In this document: positions 1 to 5,604 of the stretch, piece by piece | Numbering within the stretch: position 1 is the stretch's first letter | Layout: each line of letters opens with the position of its first letter | IMG/VR virus record: IMGVR_UViG_3300049793_000064 | Span: 1-39,401 of that record | DNA: 39,401 nt | Origin: a virus | Direction: 5' to 3' (one strand) | Notes under the pieces: model-generated | What the model saw: only the letters and a program-made list of their open reading frames with translations | The model's database searches: none | Told to the model about the DNA's origin: nothing | Made by a program: the position numbers and the translations under genes

Positions 1-30
1 TTCAAACCATGCCACCGCAATTTTACGTGC
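1..30. repeat. Terminal direct repeat, left copy
   Basis: These 30 bases are identical to the last 30 bases of the window (39372-39401). A gene that runs off the left end continues in frame from the right end when the copies are merged. The repeat is therefore most simply the overlap of a circularly closed assembly, giving a unit of 39371 bp. A real 30-bp terminal repeat would look the same here, but is shorter than most packaged phage terminal redundancies. Confidence 0.9.
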
Positions 31-81
31 ATCTTCCGATATGTCATTGAATGGAATTAACATGTAATCTTTGTGTTTCAT
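1..81 (-). CDS. N-terminal part of a gene cut by the window ends (87 aa in total)
   Basis: The ATG lies at 81-79 and overlaps the stop of the preceding 47-aa gene (ATGA), as in the rest of this leftward operon. The first 22 codons lead into the GTG GCA TGG TTT codons at 15 and below. The same codons occur at 39386 at the other end of the window. Merging the 30-bp repeat gives one 87-residue protein beginning MKHKDYMLIPFND. It is soluble and mostly helical, of the small charged type common in phage early regions. Its function is unknown. The GTG at 39386 can look like a start codon, but it is internal. Confidence 0.8.
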   Translation of the reverse strand, partial: MKHKDYMLIPFNDISEDARKIAVAWFE

Positions 82-221
82 AGCGTTAATATTAGGATAA
101 AACTTAGAATACAAATTAATATTAGTAAAAATTTAATAGGTTTATCCATATCCAATAATCCAAAAAATAAGATTAATGAAAAGCAAAAGATTATCGATAT
201 GAAAATTATTTTAGGAACCAT
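78..221 (-). CDS. Small membrane protein, 47 aa
   Basis: The ATG (221-219) comes two bases after the stop of the upstream gene, and the TGA (80-78) overlaps the ATG of the next gene. The product is almost entirely hydrophobic. Two membrane segments, about residues 3-22 and 28-47, are separated by a short polar turn with sequence DMDKP. A holin-like or membrane-modifying role is possible but nothing proves it. The tight coupling on both sides is the best evidence that the gene is real. Confidence 0.6.
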   Translation of the reverse strand: MVPKIIFISIIFCFSLILFFGLLDMDKPIKFLLILICILSFILILTL

Positions 222-223
222 AA

Positions 224-718
224 TTATTCTATCCCAATTGTCATATCGTGAGGGGCTACTTTATTACCTCCGAAGTAAGGGAAGTTATAGTAACCAGTAT
301 TTGAAACGTCTGAGAATTGATACCAGATACCGTATGACTCCATAGCGTCAAGTCGGTAAATATTGATATAGTTTACATCTTTTAAAAATTCGATATGAAA
401 ATTTATTTCAACATTCGGTAGTTCTTGAAATAAGTATTGCCAACTCATAGAACCATTTTTGTGCATGTACGCAAAGTATTGAATCATTCCGTTATTATTC
501 TGACAATTCCATCCGATTCTAAAACTGTTATTATCGTTCGTCAATCCCCAAGTTACCCCGTATAATTTGTTTATATCGAAGTTATCAGCATCGTCAAATT
601 GATAAAGGCAATTACTCGATAACTTAGCCTTAAAGTTAAGTTGATGCAAGTTACTGTGAAGCTTAAAGTTTAAGCCGTTGGCGTAGTGGTTGCCTTGTTT
701 TATGGTGTAGGTTTTCAT
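224..718 (-). CDS. Uncharacterised beta-rich protein, 164 aa
   Basis: I chose the ATG at 718, one base after the stop of the upstream gene. A longer reading from 742 would overlap that gene by 23 bases. The start MKTYTIKQGNHYANG and the stretch around residues 50-90 (KLYGVTWGL, SFRIGWNC, IQYFAYMHKNG) are alternating strand-forming segments rich in aromatic residues. This pattern looks like a beta-sandwich or jelly-roll family that recurs in Bacteroidota and their phages. No catalytic motif or signal peptide is visible. The function is unknown. Confidence 0.65.
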   Translation of the reverse strand: MKTYTIKQGNHYANGLNFKLHSNLHQLNFKAKLSSNCLYQFDDADNFDINKLYGVTWGLTNDNNSFRIGWNCQNNNGMIQYFAYMHKNGSMSWQYLFQELPNVEINFHIEFLKDVNYINIYRLDAMESYGIWYQFSDVSNTGYYNFPYFGGNKVAPHDMTIGIE

Positions 719-719
719 A

Positions 720-905
720 TCAACGTTTCTTAAAGATACCAAAAACTTGAATAGTAAATTGCATCAACATGCCGACTAAAATCACTATGCAGCATGTTTG
801 ACCGATTATGCTTAACTCTGAATAGCTATTAGCTCCGGTTGCACCTACGTTAATAAATGCACCAACAAGGCAAAATAGTTGGATTATAAAGATGGTTCGT
901 ATCAT
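720..905 (-). CDS. Small two-segment membrane protein, 61 aa
   Basis: The start overlaps the stop of the upstream secreted protein (ATGA). Two hydrophobic segments (about residues 4-24 and 32-56) are joined by a short polar loop, and the protein ends in a basic FKKR tail. That positive tail suggests that both ends lie in the cytoplasm. The size and topology fit a small holin or an inner-membrane accessory protein. However, the main lysis genes lie elsewhere (36-38 kb), so I leave the function open. Confidence 0.6.
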   Translation of the reverse strand: MIRTIFIIQLFCLVGAFINVGATGANSYSELSIIGQTCCIVILVGMLMQFTIQVFGIFKKR

Positions 906-1330
906 GGTTTTTTCATTACGGATTTATAAGCTTTAAACTTCATATACACATCAACGGCTTTTCTAAATTCTTTCCAGTTAGTTACATAGCCGTCTGTTTT
1001 CATATTGCTTAGAATATCATTAGCGTATTCAAGTTCACGATAAACATTTTTAATTCTTTCCTGCTGTTCATTATTGTATTTAAGAAGTGAAAGAATGCCC
1101 TTGACAGTATCGCCATCTATACGAAGATATTTGGGGTCATATATATTCTCATACTTTATGCTATCATGATGCATTTCAAGAGAAATGAAGTAATTATTTT
1201 CAGGCGAATCTACTACAATGTAAAAACACTGAGTAAAACTTTTCCCTGATTGGAACGTATGTTTAATCTTCTGAGCTTGTGAACTTATCGAAGTGATAAG
1301 AAAGATAAGAAGTATTGTAGTTAGTCTCAT
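902..1330 (-). CDS. Secreted or periplasmic protein with signal peptide, 142 aa
   Basis: Residues 1-20 form a clear Sec signal peptide: MR, a run of Leu/Ile, and an SSQAQ cleavage region typical of Bacteroidota. There is no lipobox cysteine. The mature part is soluble and mixed alpha/beta, with a charged helical stretch around residues 85-125. I do not recognise a family. It sits between a 76-aa gene and a small membrane protein that it overlaps by four bases. An envelope-directed early function, such as superinfection exclusion, is an inference from location only. Confidence 0.65.
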   Translation of the reverse strand: MRLTTILLIFLITSISSQAQKIKHTFQSGKSFTQCFYIVVDSPENNYFISLEMHHDSIKYENIYDPKYLRIDGDTVKGILSLLKYNNEQQERIKNVYRELEYANDILSNMKTDGYVTNWKEFRKAVDVYMKFKAYKSVMKKP

Positions 1331-1342
1331 GGGTTAGTTAAT

Positions 1343-1573
1343 TTAAAAATTCCACCAAAGACCAAGTGAGTTTTTGTACACTGATTTAATAGTGCTGTCC
1401 TTTGCTATCTGACAAAGTTCCTGTAGTTCAGGCTCATCCATAATTCCGGGGCAATATTGGGCTTTGTTTCTTAGCTCATCGATTGTAAGTTGCTCATTTC
1501 GATTAACTAAGTAATCAAACTTAGCCGTAGTTTTCATTATTTTAACATCTACTGAGTCTACTGAATTATCCAT
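1343..1573 (-). CDS. Hypothetical protein, 76 aa
   Basis: This is a soluble acidic protein with no membrane segment and no recognisable motif. A second possible start is Met13 (MKTTAKF), which would give 64 residues. The N-terminal stretch DNSVDSVDVK is low in complexity, so the shorter form is possible. The gene lies 12 bases upstream of the secreted protein gene and 23 bases downstream of the DUF1064-type nuclease gene, in the same leftward unit. Confidence 0.55.
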   Translation of the reverse strand: MDNSVDSVDVKIMKTTAKFDYLVNRNEQLTIDELRNKAQYCPGIMDEPELQELCQIAKDSTIKSVYKNSLGLWWNF

Positions 1574-1596
1574 ATCATTTATTTTTAACTGTTAAT

Positions 1597-2025
1597 CTAC
1601 TTTATAATTTCGTAAATAGCTCCGTTGTCAATTTCAGGAAGCAGGGCTATGAACAATTTCTTTTTCATTTGCCATAAAGGAAGCTCCATGCCTTTTACTT
1701 CGATATACTTAACTTGTCCATGTTTATCGATAACCTTAAAATCCATGTAGTAGTTACAAATCAAAATCTTGTTAACCATCAATGGTATTTTAACCTGGCG
1801 TTTTACTTCGATTAAATCACCGGATTTTAATTGCCAATCCAAATCTTCCGCTACCTTAGCTTCAAGTGTTGAGTCGTACTTGTTACCGTTATACGTTTGC
1901 TTCTTAGCATTATACTTATTCTTTTTTCCGGTTCCTTTAAGATAACTAACCCTATACTCTGATACCGACATGGTATTAGGTTCTTTTGGTTTGTCTTTAT
2001 CTTTAGGGTAGGGTGTAAAGGCCAT
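1597..2025 (-). CDS. DUF1064-type PD-(D/E)XK nuclease, 142 aa
   Basis: The pattern matches the DUF1064 family of phage nucleases. It shows a KYNAKKQTYNGNKYDS segment, Glu55 in DSTLEAKVAEDL, a strand with Asp95 (NYYMDFKV), and then Glu109-Val-Lys111 (KYIEVKG). Glu55, Asp95, Glu109 and Lys111 form a plausible PD-(D/E)XK active site. Members are usually short stand-alone proteins of about this length, assigned to DNA branch or junction cleavage, though the biochemistry is thin. The first 18 residues are a Lys/Pro-rich tail and Met19 is a possible alternative start. The gene lies just downstream of the tRNA-like element on the same strand. Confidence 0.75.
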   Translation of the reverse strand: MAFTPYPKDKDKPKEPNTMSVSEYRVSYLKGTGKKNKYNAKKQTYNGNKYDSTLEAKVAEDLDWQLKSGDLIEVKRQVKIPLMVNKILICNYYMDFKVIDKHGQVKYIEVKGMELPLWQMKKKLFIALLPEIDNGAIYEIIK

Positions 2026-2043
2026 ATGCTTAAATTTTATATG

Positions 2044-2151
2044 TCGGCTAGAGACGAATCGAACATCTTCCTTCCTTATGTCATGTATACATTGCGCGCG
2101 CGATACAACTTAAACAATCAAGGCATTACTAAACCATTATACGACCAGCCG
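2044..2151 (-). ncRNA. tRNA-like RNA without a canonical anticodon arm
   Basis: On the minus strand, CGGCTGG (2151-2145) pairs with CTAGCCG (2051-2045) as a 7-bp acceptor stem with one G-U, followed by discriminator A2044. A T-arm lies next to it: stem AGATG/CGTCT (one G-U) around the loop TTCGATT (2063-2057). The 5' part contains a D-loop-like ATGGTTTA. At 108 nt it is too long for a normal tRNA. No 5+7+5 anticodon arm fits the middle, which has a CGCGCGCG run. An alternative helix pairs TCGTATA (2144-2138) with TATAC-AT-GA (2089-2081). CCA is not encoded. It may be an interrupted tRNA, a decayed tRNA or a tRNA mimic. Confidence 0.55.
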
Positions 2152-2306
2152 AAAAACAGGCGGCGCACTACCACCACCGGCACTATCTAAACCTGAAACT
2201 GAGCCGTCTGCTCAATGATGGTCGGGTCTCTCCCCAATTGTCACCTTTCACCGTTTTGCGCATCTTTCGAATTTAGGCTCGTGTTAAGGTCATCAGCCCC
2301 GTATCT
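2152..2306 (-). other. GC-rich non-coding island upstream of the tRNA-like RNA
   Basis: This spacer is much richer in G and C than the flanking genes, mainly at 2160-2260. It contains a 5-bp hairpin TGAGC-CGTCT-GCTCA (2200-2214). A 26-codon minus-strand frame (2263-2183) begins MRKTVKGDNWGETRP and is rich in Arg and Trp, but I cannot tell whether it is translated. The tRNA-like element starts at the next base. It may be a leader, a remnant of another element, or an unrecognised RNA. Confidence 0.4.
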
Positions 2307-2687
2307 TTACATTACCATTTCCATAGTTGAACTTTCTGATAAAACTTTGTAGATAGTTGAAATTCCAATACGTTCGATAACGTACTCAGGTACTTCTATC
2401 TCGAAGGAGAACGGAGACATTAAGACTCTTTCTTCTGGAGTTTTACCGTCGAATAAACATCTGTTATGCGCGGCTATATTCGGTAAGATAACACAATCAG
2501 GGGCTGTCATCATTCCGCACATTCCTAATAGATTTGCGTGTCTAGCCACCACAAAAGACTCAGGAAACAAGTCTTTAAAAGCTACTGCTAACATGCAATT
2601 TGTAACAAATCTTTCTTTGCCTGGAATTAGTCCGCACATCTTAGACCTTTCCAAAACATCGCGGGTCACGTTTATTTTTATCTTCAT
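2307..2687 (-). CDS. Uncharacterised protein, 126 aa
   Basis: The protein begins with a strand-like MKIKINVTRDVLERS, then has a Cys- and Met-rich middle (NCMLAVAFKDLFP, NLLGMCGMM). It ends with an amphipathic part, FEIEVPEYVIERIG. The overall layout, with a helix containing NC-LAVA-KDLFP followed by a strand FEIEVP, resembles a family I have seen in Bacteroidota phages and prophages, with no known function. The start lies one base after the stop of the 42-aa gene upstream, which supports co-translation. It is the last coding gene before the tRNA-like element. Confidence 0.6.
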   Translation of the reverse strand: MKIKINVTRDVLERSKMCGLIPGKERFVTNCMLAVAFKDLFPESFVVARHANLLGMCGMMTAPDCVILPNIAAHNRCLFDGKTPEERVLMSPFSFEIEVPEYVIERIGISTIYKVLSESSTMEMVM

Positions 2688-2688
2688 A

Positions 2689-2817
2689 TTACTTAGATTT
2701 AGATTTCAACCATTTTCTTAAAGCTCTTTCAGCTTGTTTTAATTCCCAAAATAGATAAGATGTCTTATTTGGGAAGTCTATAGAGTAGTAGTTTAGTGAC
2801 CAGACGTGACGTATCAT
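2689..2817 (-). CDS. Small basic protein, 42 aa
   Basis: The ATG (2817-2815) overlaps the stop of the ribbon-helix-helix gene as ATGA, and the TAA is followed after one base by the next ATG. Coupling on both sides makes this a likely gene despite its size. The product starts MIRHVWSLNYYSIDF and its C-terminal half is a basic helix ending in KSKSK. It could bind nucleic acid or act with the upstream regulator. I do not recognise a family. Confidence 0.6.
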   Translation of the reverse strand: MIRHVWSLNYYSIDFPNKTSYLFWELKQAERALRKWLKSKSK

Positions 2818-2972
2818 TTTACTTTTTTTATTATGTTATTGTTACTCGCGAAATCTTCGCAAATTTGCTCTATATAATAGGAAAGCGTGCGATTGTCCTT
2901 CTTTGCCTCTTTTTCAAAAGCTTTTCTCAATTCGAGACGAGCTTTAAACGATAATGTTTTCTTTGCTGCCAT
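2814..2972 (-). CDS. Ribbon-helix-helix DNA-binding regulator, 52 aa
   Basis: From Met at 2972 the protein reads as a compact ribbon-helix-helix (Arc/CopG-type) domain. A short strand KTLSFKA is followed by helix A (ELRKAFEKEAKK), the turn DNRTLS, and helix B (YYIEQICEDFA). A longer reading from 3104 is rejected because it would run through the promoter and gives unlike sequence. The start lies eight bases after an exact TACCTTTG element, so the mRNA may be almost leaderless. It is the first gene of the leftward operon. Two inverted 13-bp sites in the divergent promoter region are its natural candidate operators, so it probably represses itself and the rightward early promoter. Confidence 0.75.
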   Translation of the reverse strand: MAAKKTLSFKARLELRKAFEKEAKKDNRTLSYYIEQICEDFASNNNIIKKVK

Positions 2973-2979
2973 TGTATTA

Positions 2980-3012
2980 CAAAGGTATACTATATATACG
3001 CAATAAACCAAA
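2980..3012 (-). promoter_or_regulatory. Leftward promoter, Bacteroidota type
   Basis: On the minus strand TTTG (3012-3009) is followed after 21 bases by TACCTTTG (2987-2980). This matches the Bacteroidota consensus TTTG-N19/21-TAnnTTTG exactly. Transcription would begin about five bases upstream of the regulator ATG at 2972. The element overlaps the left operator (2984-2996), consistent with autorepression. Confidence 0.7.
2984..2996. promoter_or_regulatory. Putative operator, left half of an inverted pair
   Basis: GGTATACTATATA is found again as GGTATACGATATA on the opposite strand at 3071-3083, a 12/13 match. This copy overlaps the -7 element of the leftward promoter. The likely ligand is the ribbon-helix-helix protein encoded next to it. 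Confidence 0.55.
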
Positions 3013-3065
3013 CGAAAGTTTAAAAAATATTTTAACTTTATTTTAGAAAATAAATAACAAAGTGC

Positions 3066-3096
3066 TTGCATATATCGTATACCCTGTATATCTTTA
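3066..3096 (+). promoter_or_regulatory. Rightward early promoter
   Basis: TTG (3066-3068) is followed after 20 bases by TATCTTTA (3089-3096), a one-mismatch version of TAnnTTTG. It lies 37 bases upstream of the first rightward gene. The right operator copy sits in its spacer. Confidence 0.5.
3071..3083. promoter_or_regulatory. Putative operator, right half of an inverted pair
   Basis: The reverse complement reads GGTATACGATATA, matching the left copy (2984-2996) in 12 of 13 bases. The copies face each other with centres 87 bp apart. Each lies on or beside the -7 region of one of the two divergent promoters, a geometry suited to coordinated repression. Confidence 0.55.
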
Positions 3097-3132
3097 CTTA
3101 ACAATTAGGAAAACAAACAAAATATATCAATT

Positions 3133-3318
3133 ATGAAAACCAAAGAATCAATTTTAAAATCAGAATTAATCAAGGCTGGAATTGACAAAGGAGATAGTGC
3201 TGAGTATTTACGTGAGTTCAAAAACGGCAAAACATCATTTACACTTATTACACACGCTCAACATAGAATAAACAGACGTTCTGAAATTGTTTGCCCTAGT
3301 TCAGTATTCGCATTATAA
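3133..3318 (+). CDS. Small early protein, 61 aa
   Basis: This is the first rightward gene after the divergent promoter region. The product starts MKTKESILKSELIKAG and is basic, with a polar C-terminal half (THAQHRINRRSEIVC). No membrane segment or known motif is visible. Position alone suggests an early host-takeover or regulatory protein. A structured RNA begins nine bases after its stop. Confidence 0.6.
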   Translation: MKTKESILKSELIKAGIDKGDSAEYLREFKNGKTSFTLITHAQHRINRRSEIVCPSSVFAL

Positions 3319-3326
3319 AAAAATCA

Positions 3327-3389
3327 AACAGGGGATTTTCAGCAAAGGTCATAATTGAATGATTCCCGGCTAGGATACCGGCCCCTGTT
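3327..3389 (+). ncRNA. Structured leader or terminator, three-way junction
   Basis: AACAGGGG (3327-3334) pairs with CCCCTGTT (3382-3389) as an 8-bp closing stem. Inside are two hairpins: GGTCAT/ATGATT (3347-3352 with 3359-3364, two G-U pairs) and CCGG/CCGG (3366-3369 with 3378-3381). A 12-nt single strand lies on the 5' side. The 3' stem is followed by TATTTTA, and the next ATG is 26 bases downstream (3415). It could end transcription of the 61-aa gene or control the next one. I do not recognise a known riboswitch class. Confidence 0.45.
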
Positions 3390-3414
3390 ATTTTACACTT
3401 TAAAGATATTTTTT

Positions 3415-3786
3415 ATGTCGAAAATTGAGAATTACAAGAAAGAAAAAAACGATCATTTATCAATGATTGAACAGGCATATAAGGCAATGAATGAGGGTAA
3501 ATTCAAAGATAACCAAAGGGATAAATTCGGGTTATCTATTGGTGGTAAATGGCATGAGCAAGGTGAAAGCATGGGGTATCTTACCGGTCATTCTGGGTTT
3601 TATGGAAGTTCCGGATGTACTTACCAATGTTCGTCTAGACTTGCTAGATATTTGAAAATTGTTATCAATAAAAAAATGAAGGAGCTTGTTGATGAAGCAA
3701 TAATACTTTCACAAAAAGATGTTGAAGATATAAGACTTATCGCGGAGGATGAAGCAAAATCAGTTTTACTTGAAACTAAAATATAA
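3415..3786 (+). CDS. Hypothetical protein, 123 aa
   Basis: I chose the ATG at 3415 (MSKIENYKKEKNDH). An upstream in-frame start at 3355 would lie inside the RNA structure. The protein has a lysine-rich N-terminal helix and a Gly-rich centre containing LSIGGKWHEQGESMGYLTG and a short CTYQCSS. Its C-terminal half is a helical, acidic segment. I do not recognise a family. The stop overlaps the next start (TAATG). Confidence 0.55.
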   Translation: MSKIENYKKEKNDHLSMIEQAYKAMNEGKFKDNQRDKFGLSIGGKWHEQGESMGYLTGHSGFYGSSGCTYQCSSRLARYLKIVINKKMKELVDEAIILSQKDVEDIRLIAEDEAKSVLLETKI

Positions 3787-3968
3787 TGATTAAGAAAGGA
3801 AACTACTACGACAACTCTGCTTCATGCGCTGAGTGTACAGGCTCAGGGTGTAGACTATGTAACGGCAAGGGTGTAACCAGATGGCCGCTATCGTTAGTGA
3901 TAAGTGGTTGCAAGCCTCCGTTAATTTCACAATCTATTAATAGACACGCTATAAAACTAAAACCATGA
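3786..3968 (+). CDS. Small zinc-finger protein of DnaJ cysteine type, 60 aa
   Basis: Residues 14-30 read CAECTGSGCRLCNGKGV. This is two closely spaced CxxC pairs with the GxG spacing of DnaJ-type zinc modules, so one zinc ion is probably bound. The rest is short and basic with no second module. Overlaps with both neighbours (TAATG upstream, ATGA downstream) indicate coupled translation. Many phages carry small single-zinc proteins of this type. Their partners are mostly unknown. Confidence 0.6.
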   Translation: MIKKGNYYDNSASCAECTGSGCRLCNGKGVTRWPLSLVISGCKPPLISQSINRHAIKLKP

Positions 3969-4219
3969 AAATATTCCTTAACGAAACAGAAGTTTTAAAT
4001 TTGGCGATGTACTATTTAGACATGATCCAACCAAACCCGGATAAAGTACACGACATAGCCGAAAAAATGGATATGGTTTATAATGAAAGTATTGATATGT
4101 ACGAAGATGTTGAAGAACATTCGTTAAGAAGAATTAAAAATCATGTTAACGTTCTCAAAGTTCAAGTTGATCAGTATCAGGAGCAAATTTTAAACATGAT
4201 TGAAAATTCAATACATTAA
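3965..4219 (+). CDS. Hypothetical helical protein, 84 aa
   Basis: The protein is strongly helical and acidic and begins MKIFLNETEVLNLAMYYLDMIQ. Its C-terminal half has a heptad-like pattern (VNVLKVQVDQYQEQILNMIE) that could form a coiled coil. No known domain is seen. The start overlaps the stop of the zinc-finger gene by four bases. Confidence 0.55.
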   Translation: MKIFLNETEVLNLAMYYLDMIQPNPDKVHDIAEKMDMVYNESIDMYEDVEEHSLRRIKNHVNVLKVQVDQYQEQILNMIENSIH

Positions 4220-4230
4220 AACTCTAAACC

Positions 4231-4512
4231 ATGATACCAAAAATCCTATTCTCCCCAACTCAAATTCACATCGAAAGATTGAAACAATGGAATTGGTTAA
4301 ACAATGCAGAGGTAAAGCAGAAAGAGTTTGTAAAGCTTGAAACAAAACGATGTGAGATTTTAGGCAATACAACTTATAGTTGCATGGGGACTACTTTTAA
4401 ATTACCTGAGAAGTTCCAGATGAAGTTTCATTTAACTAACGATCACATAGAACGAGGCGGTGAAAAGATCGATCGACCTTACCAAGTAAACTTAAACTTT
4501 AATCTGAATTGA
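4231..4512 (+). CDS. Hypothetical protein, 93 aa
   Basis: A basic N-terminal helical half (RLKQWNWLNNAEVKQKEF) is followed by a strand-rich half with two cysteines. I do not recognise a family or motif. The TGA overlaps a TTG start codon of the next gene, and the gene lies 11 bases after the previous stop, so it belongs to the same transcription unit. Confidence 0.5.
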   Translation: MIPKILFSPTQIHIERLKQWNWLNNAEVKQKEFVKLETKRCEILGNTTYSCMGTTFKLPEKFQMKFHLTNDHIERGGEKIDRPYQVNLNFNLN

Positions 4513-4805
4513 AAATACACAAGCAACATATTATAGACGAACATGACTGCACTCATTATGCAGATATTAACTGTAAATGCAAGCCCGGTGAATGCGAGTC
4601 TACGTTTCGCAATAACATTAAGTTAGGTGATAACGATCTTGAAAACTTTAGCAAAGATCAATTGGCCCATATAGTGTACGCGATAAATTCTGAAATATCA
4701 AGACTTGAAGCACCAAGTTTATTCCAAAATATCAGTACTCTCGAAACGCTTTACGCTTTCAGAATAATGCTTTACAACGCTATCAATAAAGTGAAATTAA
4801 AATAA
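4509..4805 (+). CDS. Hypothetical protein with TTG start, 98 aa
   Basis: The reading frame has no useful ATG. The start is most likely TTG at 4509, which overlaps the previous stop as TTGA. The N-terminal third (HDCTHYADINCKCKPGECES) has four cysteines and three histidines, suggesting a metal site or disulphides. The C-terminal two-thirds are helical. I do not recognise a family. The 36496 gene uses the same TTGA arrangement, which supports this start. Confidence 0.5.
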   Translation: MKIHKQHIIDEHDCTHYADINCKCKPGECESTFRNNIKLGDNDLENFSKDQLAHIVYAINSEISRLEAPSLFQNISTLETLYAFRIMLYNAINKVKLK

Positions 4806-4816
4806 ACAATAGGAAC

Positions 4817-5596
4817 ATGACACAAATATTCAAAGACTATTCAGAATTTTTAGACCGATCTGATAAAAAAGCAAACGGTGTTTCTCAATCATTTTCAGAA
4901 AACAATCCTGAATTTGAAAAAGAGAATGAATTAAATGAGGGCTGTTGGAATTGCTCTGACTGCTCTCGCTGCTCTGACTGCTCTGACTGCTCTGACTGCT
5001 CTGACTGCTCTGGCTGCTCTGACTGCTCTGGCTGCTCTCGCTGCTCTGACTGCTCTGGCTGCTCTGGCTGCTCTGACTGCTCTGGCTGCTCTCGCTGCTC
5101 TGGCTGCTCTGACTGCTCTGACTGCTCTCGCTGCTCTGGCTGCTCTGACTGCTCTGACTGCTCTGACTGCTCTCGCTGCTCTGGCTGCTCTGACTGCTCT
5201 GACTGCTCTCGCTGCTCTGACTGCTCTGACTGCTCTGACTGCTCTGGCTGCTCTGGCTTACAGCAGGATAAAAAAGAAGATGTAATTTATCCAGTAATTG
5301 AAAATATCCATTCTAAAATATTTGAGGCAACGAAAAATGATGGTTCCTTAAAAATGGACGCATGGCATACTTGTGACACAACGCATTGTCGTGCCGGATG
5401 GGTTGTTATGTTAGCCGGAGAGGAAGGTAAAGCATTAGAGAAATTAACCTCCACTTTATTCGCTGCTATGCAGATTTATAAAAAATCTTCACCTGAAATA
5501 CGGGTATATCCTCCACGCTTTTTTGAATCAAATCAAATTGCTTTGGCTGACATTAAAAGATGCGCAGAGCTTGAACAACAGAGTTTAAAATCGTAA
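4817..5596 (+). CDS. Cysteine tripeptide-repeat protein with conserved C-terminal domain, 259 aa
   Basis: There are three parts. Residues 1-45 are a polar N-terminal region (YSEFLDRSDKKANGVS, NELNEGCWN). Residues 46-147 are 34 consecutive Cys-Ser-X units, with X only Asp, Gly or Arg. Residues 150-259 form a compact domain (MDAWHTCDTTHCRAGWVVMLAGEEG, IYKKSSPEIRVYP, DIKRCAELEQ). I have seen that domain with similar N-terminal and Cys-triplet regions in other phage proteins. Cysteines at every third residue suggest a narrow beta-helix or metal-binding ladder. No enzymatic motif is visible and the function is unknown. Confidence 0.7.
   Translation: MTQIFKDYSEFLDRSDKKANGVSQSFSENNPEFEKENELNEGCWNCSDCSRCSDCSDCSDCSDCSGCSDCSGCSRCSDCSGCSGCSDCSGCSRCSGCSDCSDCSRCSGCSDCSDCSDCSRCSGCSDCSDCSRCSDCSDCSDCSGCSGLQQDKKEDVIYPVIENIHSKIFEATKNDGSLKMDAWHTCDTTHCRAGWVVMLAGEEGKALEKLTSTLFAAMQIYKKSSPEIRVYPPRFFESNQIALADIKRCAELEQQSLKS
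4952..5257 (+). repeat. 34 tandem 9-bp units encoding Cys-Ser-(Asp/Gly/Arg)
   Basis: Every unit is TGC TCT followed by GAC, GGC or CGC. Over 306 bp the only variation is in the first two bases of the third codon, with no silent changes at other positions. The X order is D R D D D D G D G R D G G D G R G D D R G D D D R G D D R D D D G G. Such uniform DNA points to recent slippage or unequal recombination. The array lies inside a gene and has no spacers, so it is not a CRISPR array. Confidence 0.95.
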
Positions 5597-5604
5597 ATTA
5601 TACA

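Noticed and set aside
2265-2296. Hammerhead ribozyme core, since CTGATGA and CGAAA occur in order on the minus strand
   Set aside because: The segments next to these motifs do not form the required stems II and III.
2973-3104. N-terminal extension of the ribbon-helix-helix protein to 96 aa
   Set aside because: It would translate the promoter and operator DNA, and its sequence is unlike a protein domain. The ATG at 2972 gives a complete domain.
4952-5257. CRISPR array
   Set aside because: The repeats are 9 bp, contiguous, in frame within a gene and have no spacers.
4935-5285. Open +1 frame of 116 codons over the Cys-Ser-X array, coding for Ala/Leu/Thr repeats
   Set aside because: It follows from the 9-bp repeat having no stop in that frame; it lacks its own start context and the other frame has a conserved C-terminal domain.
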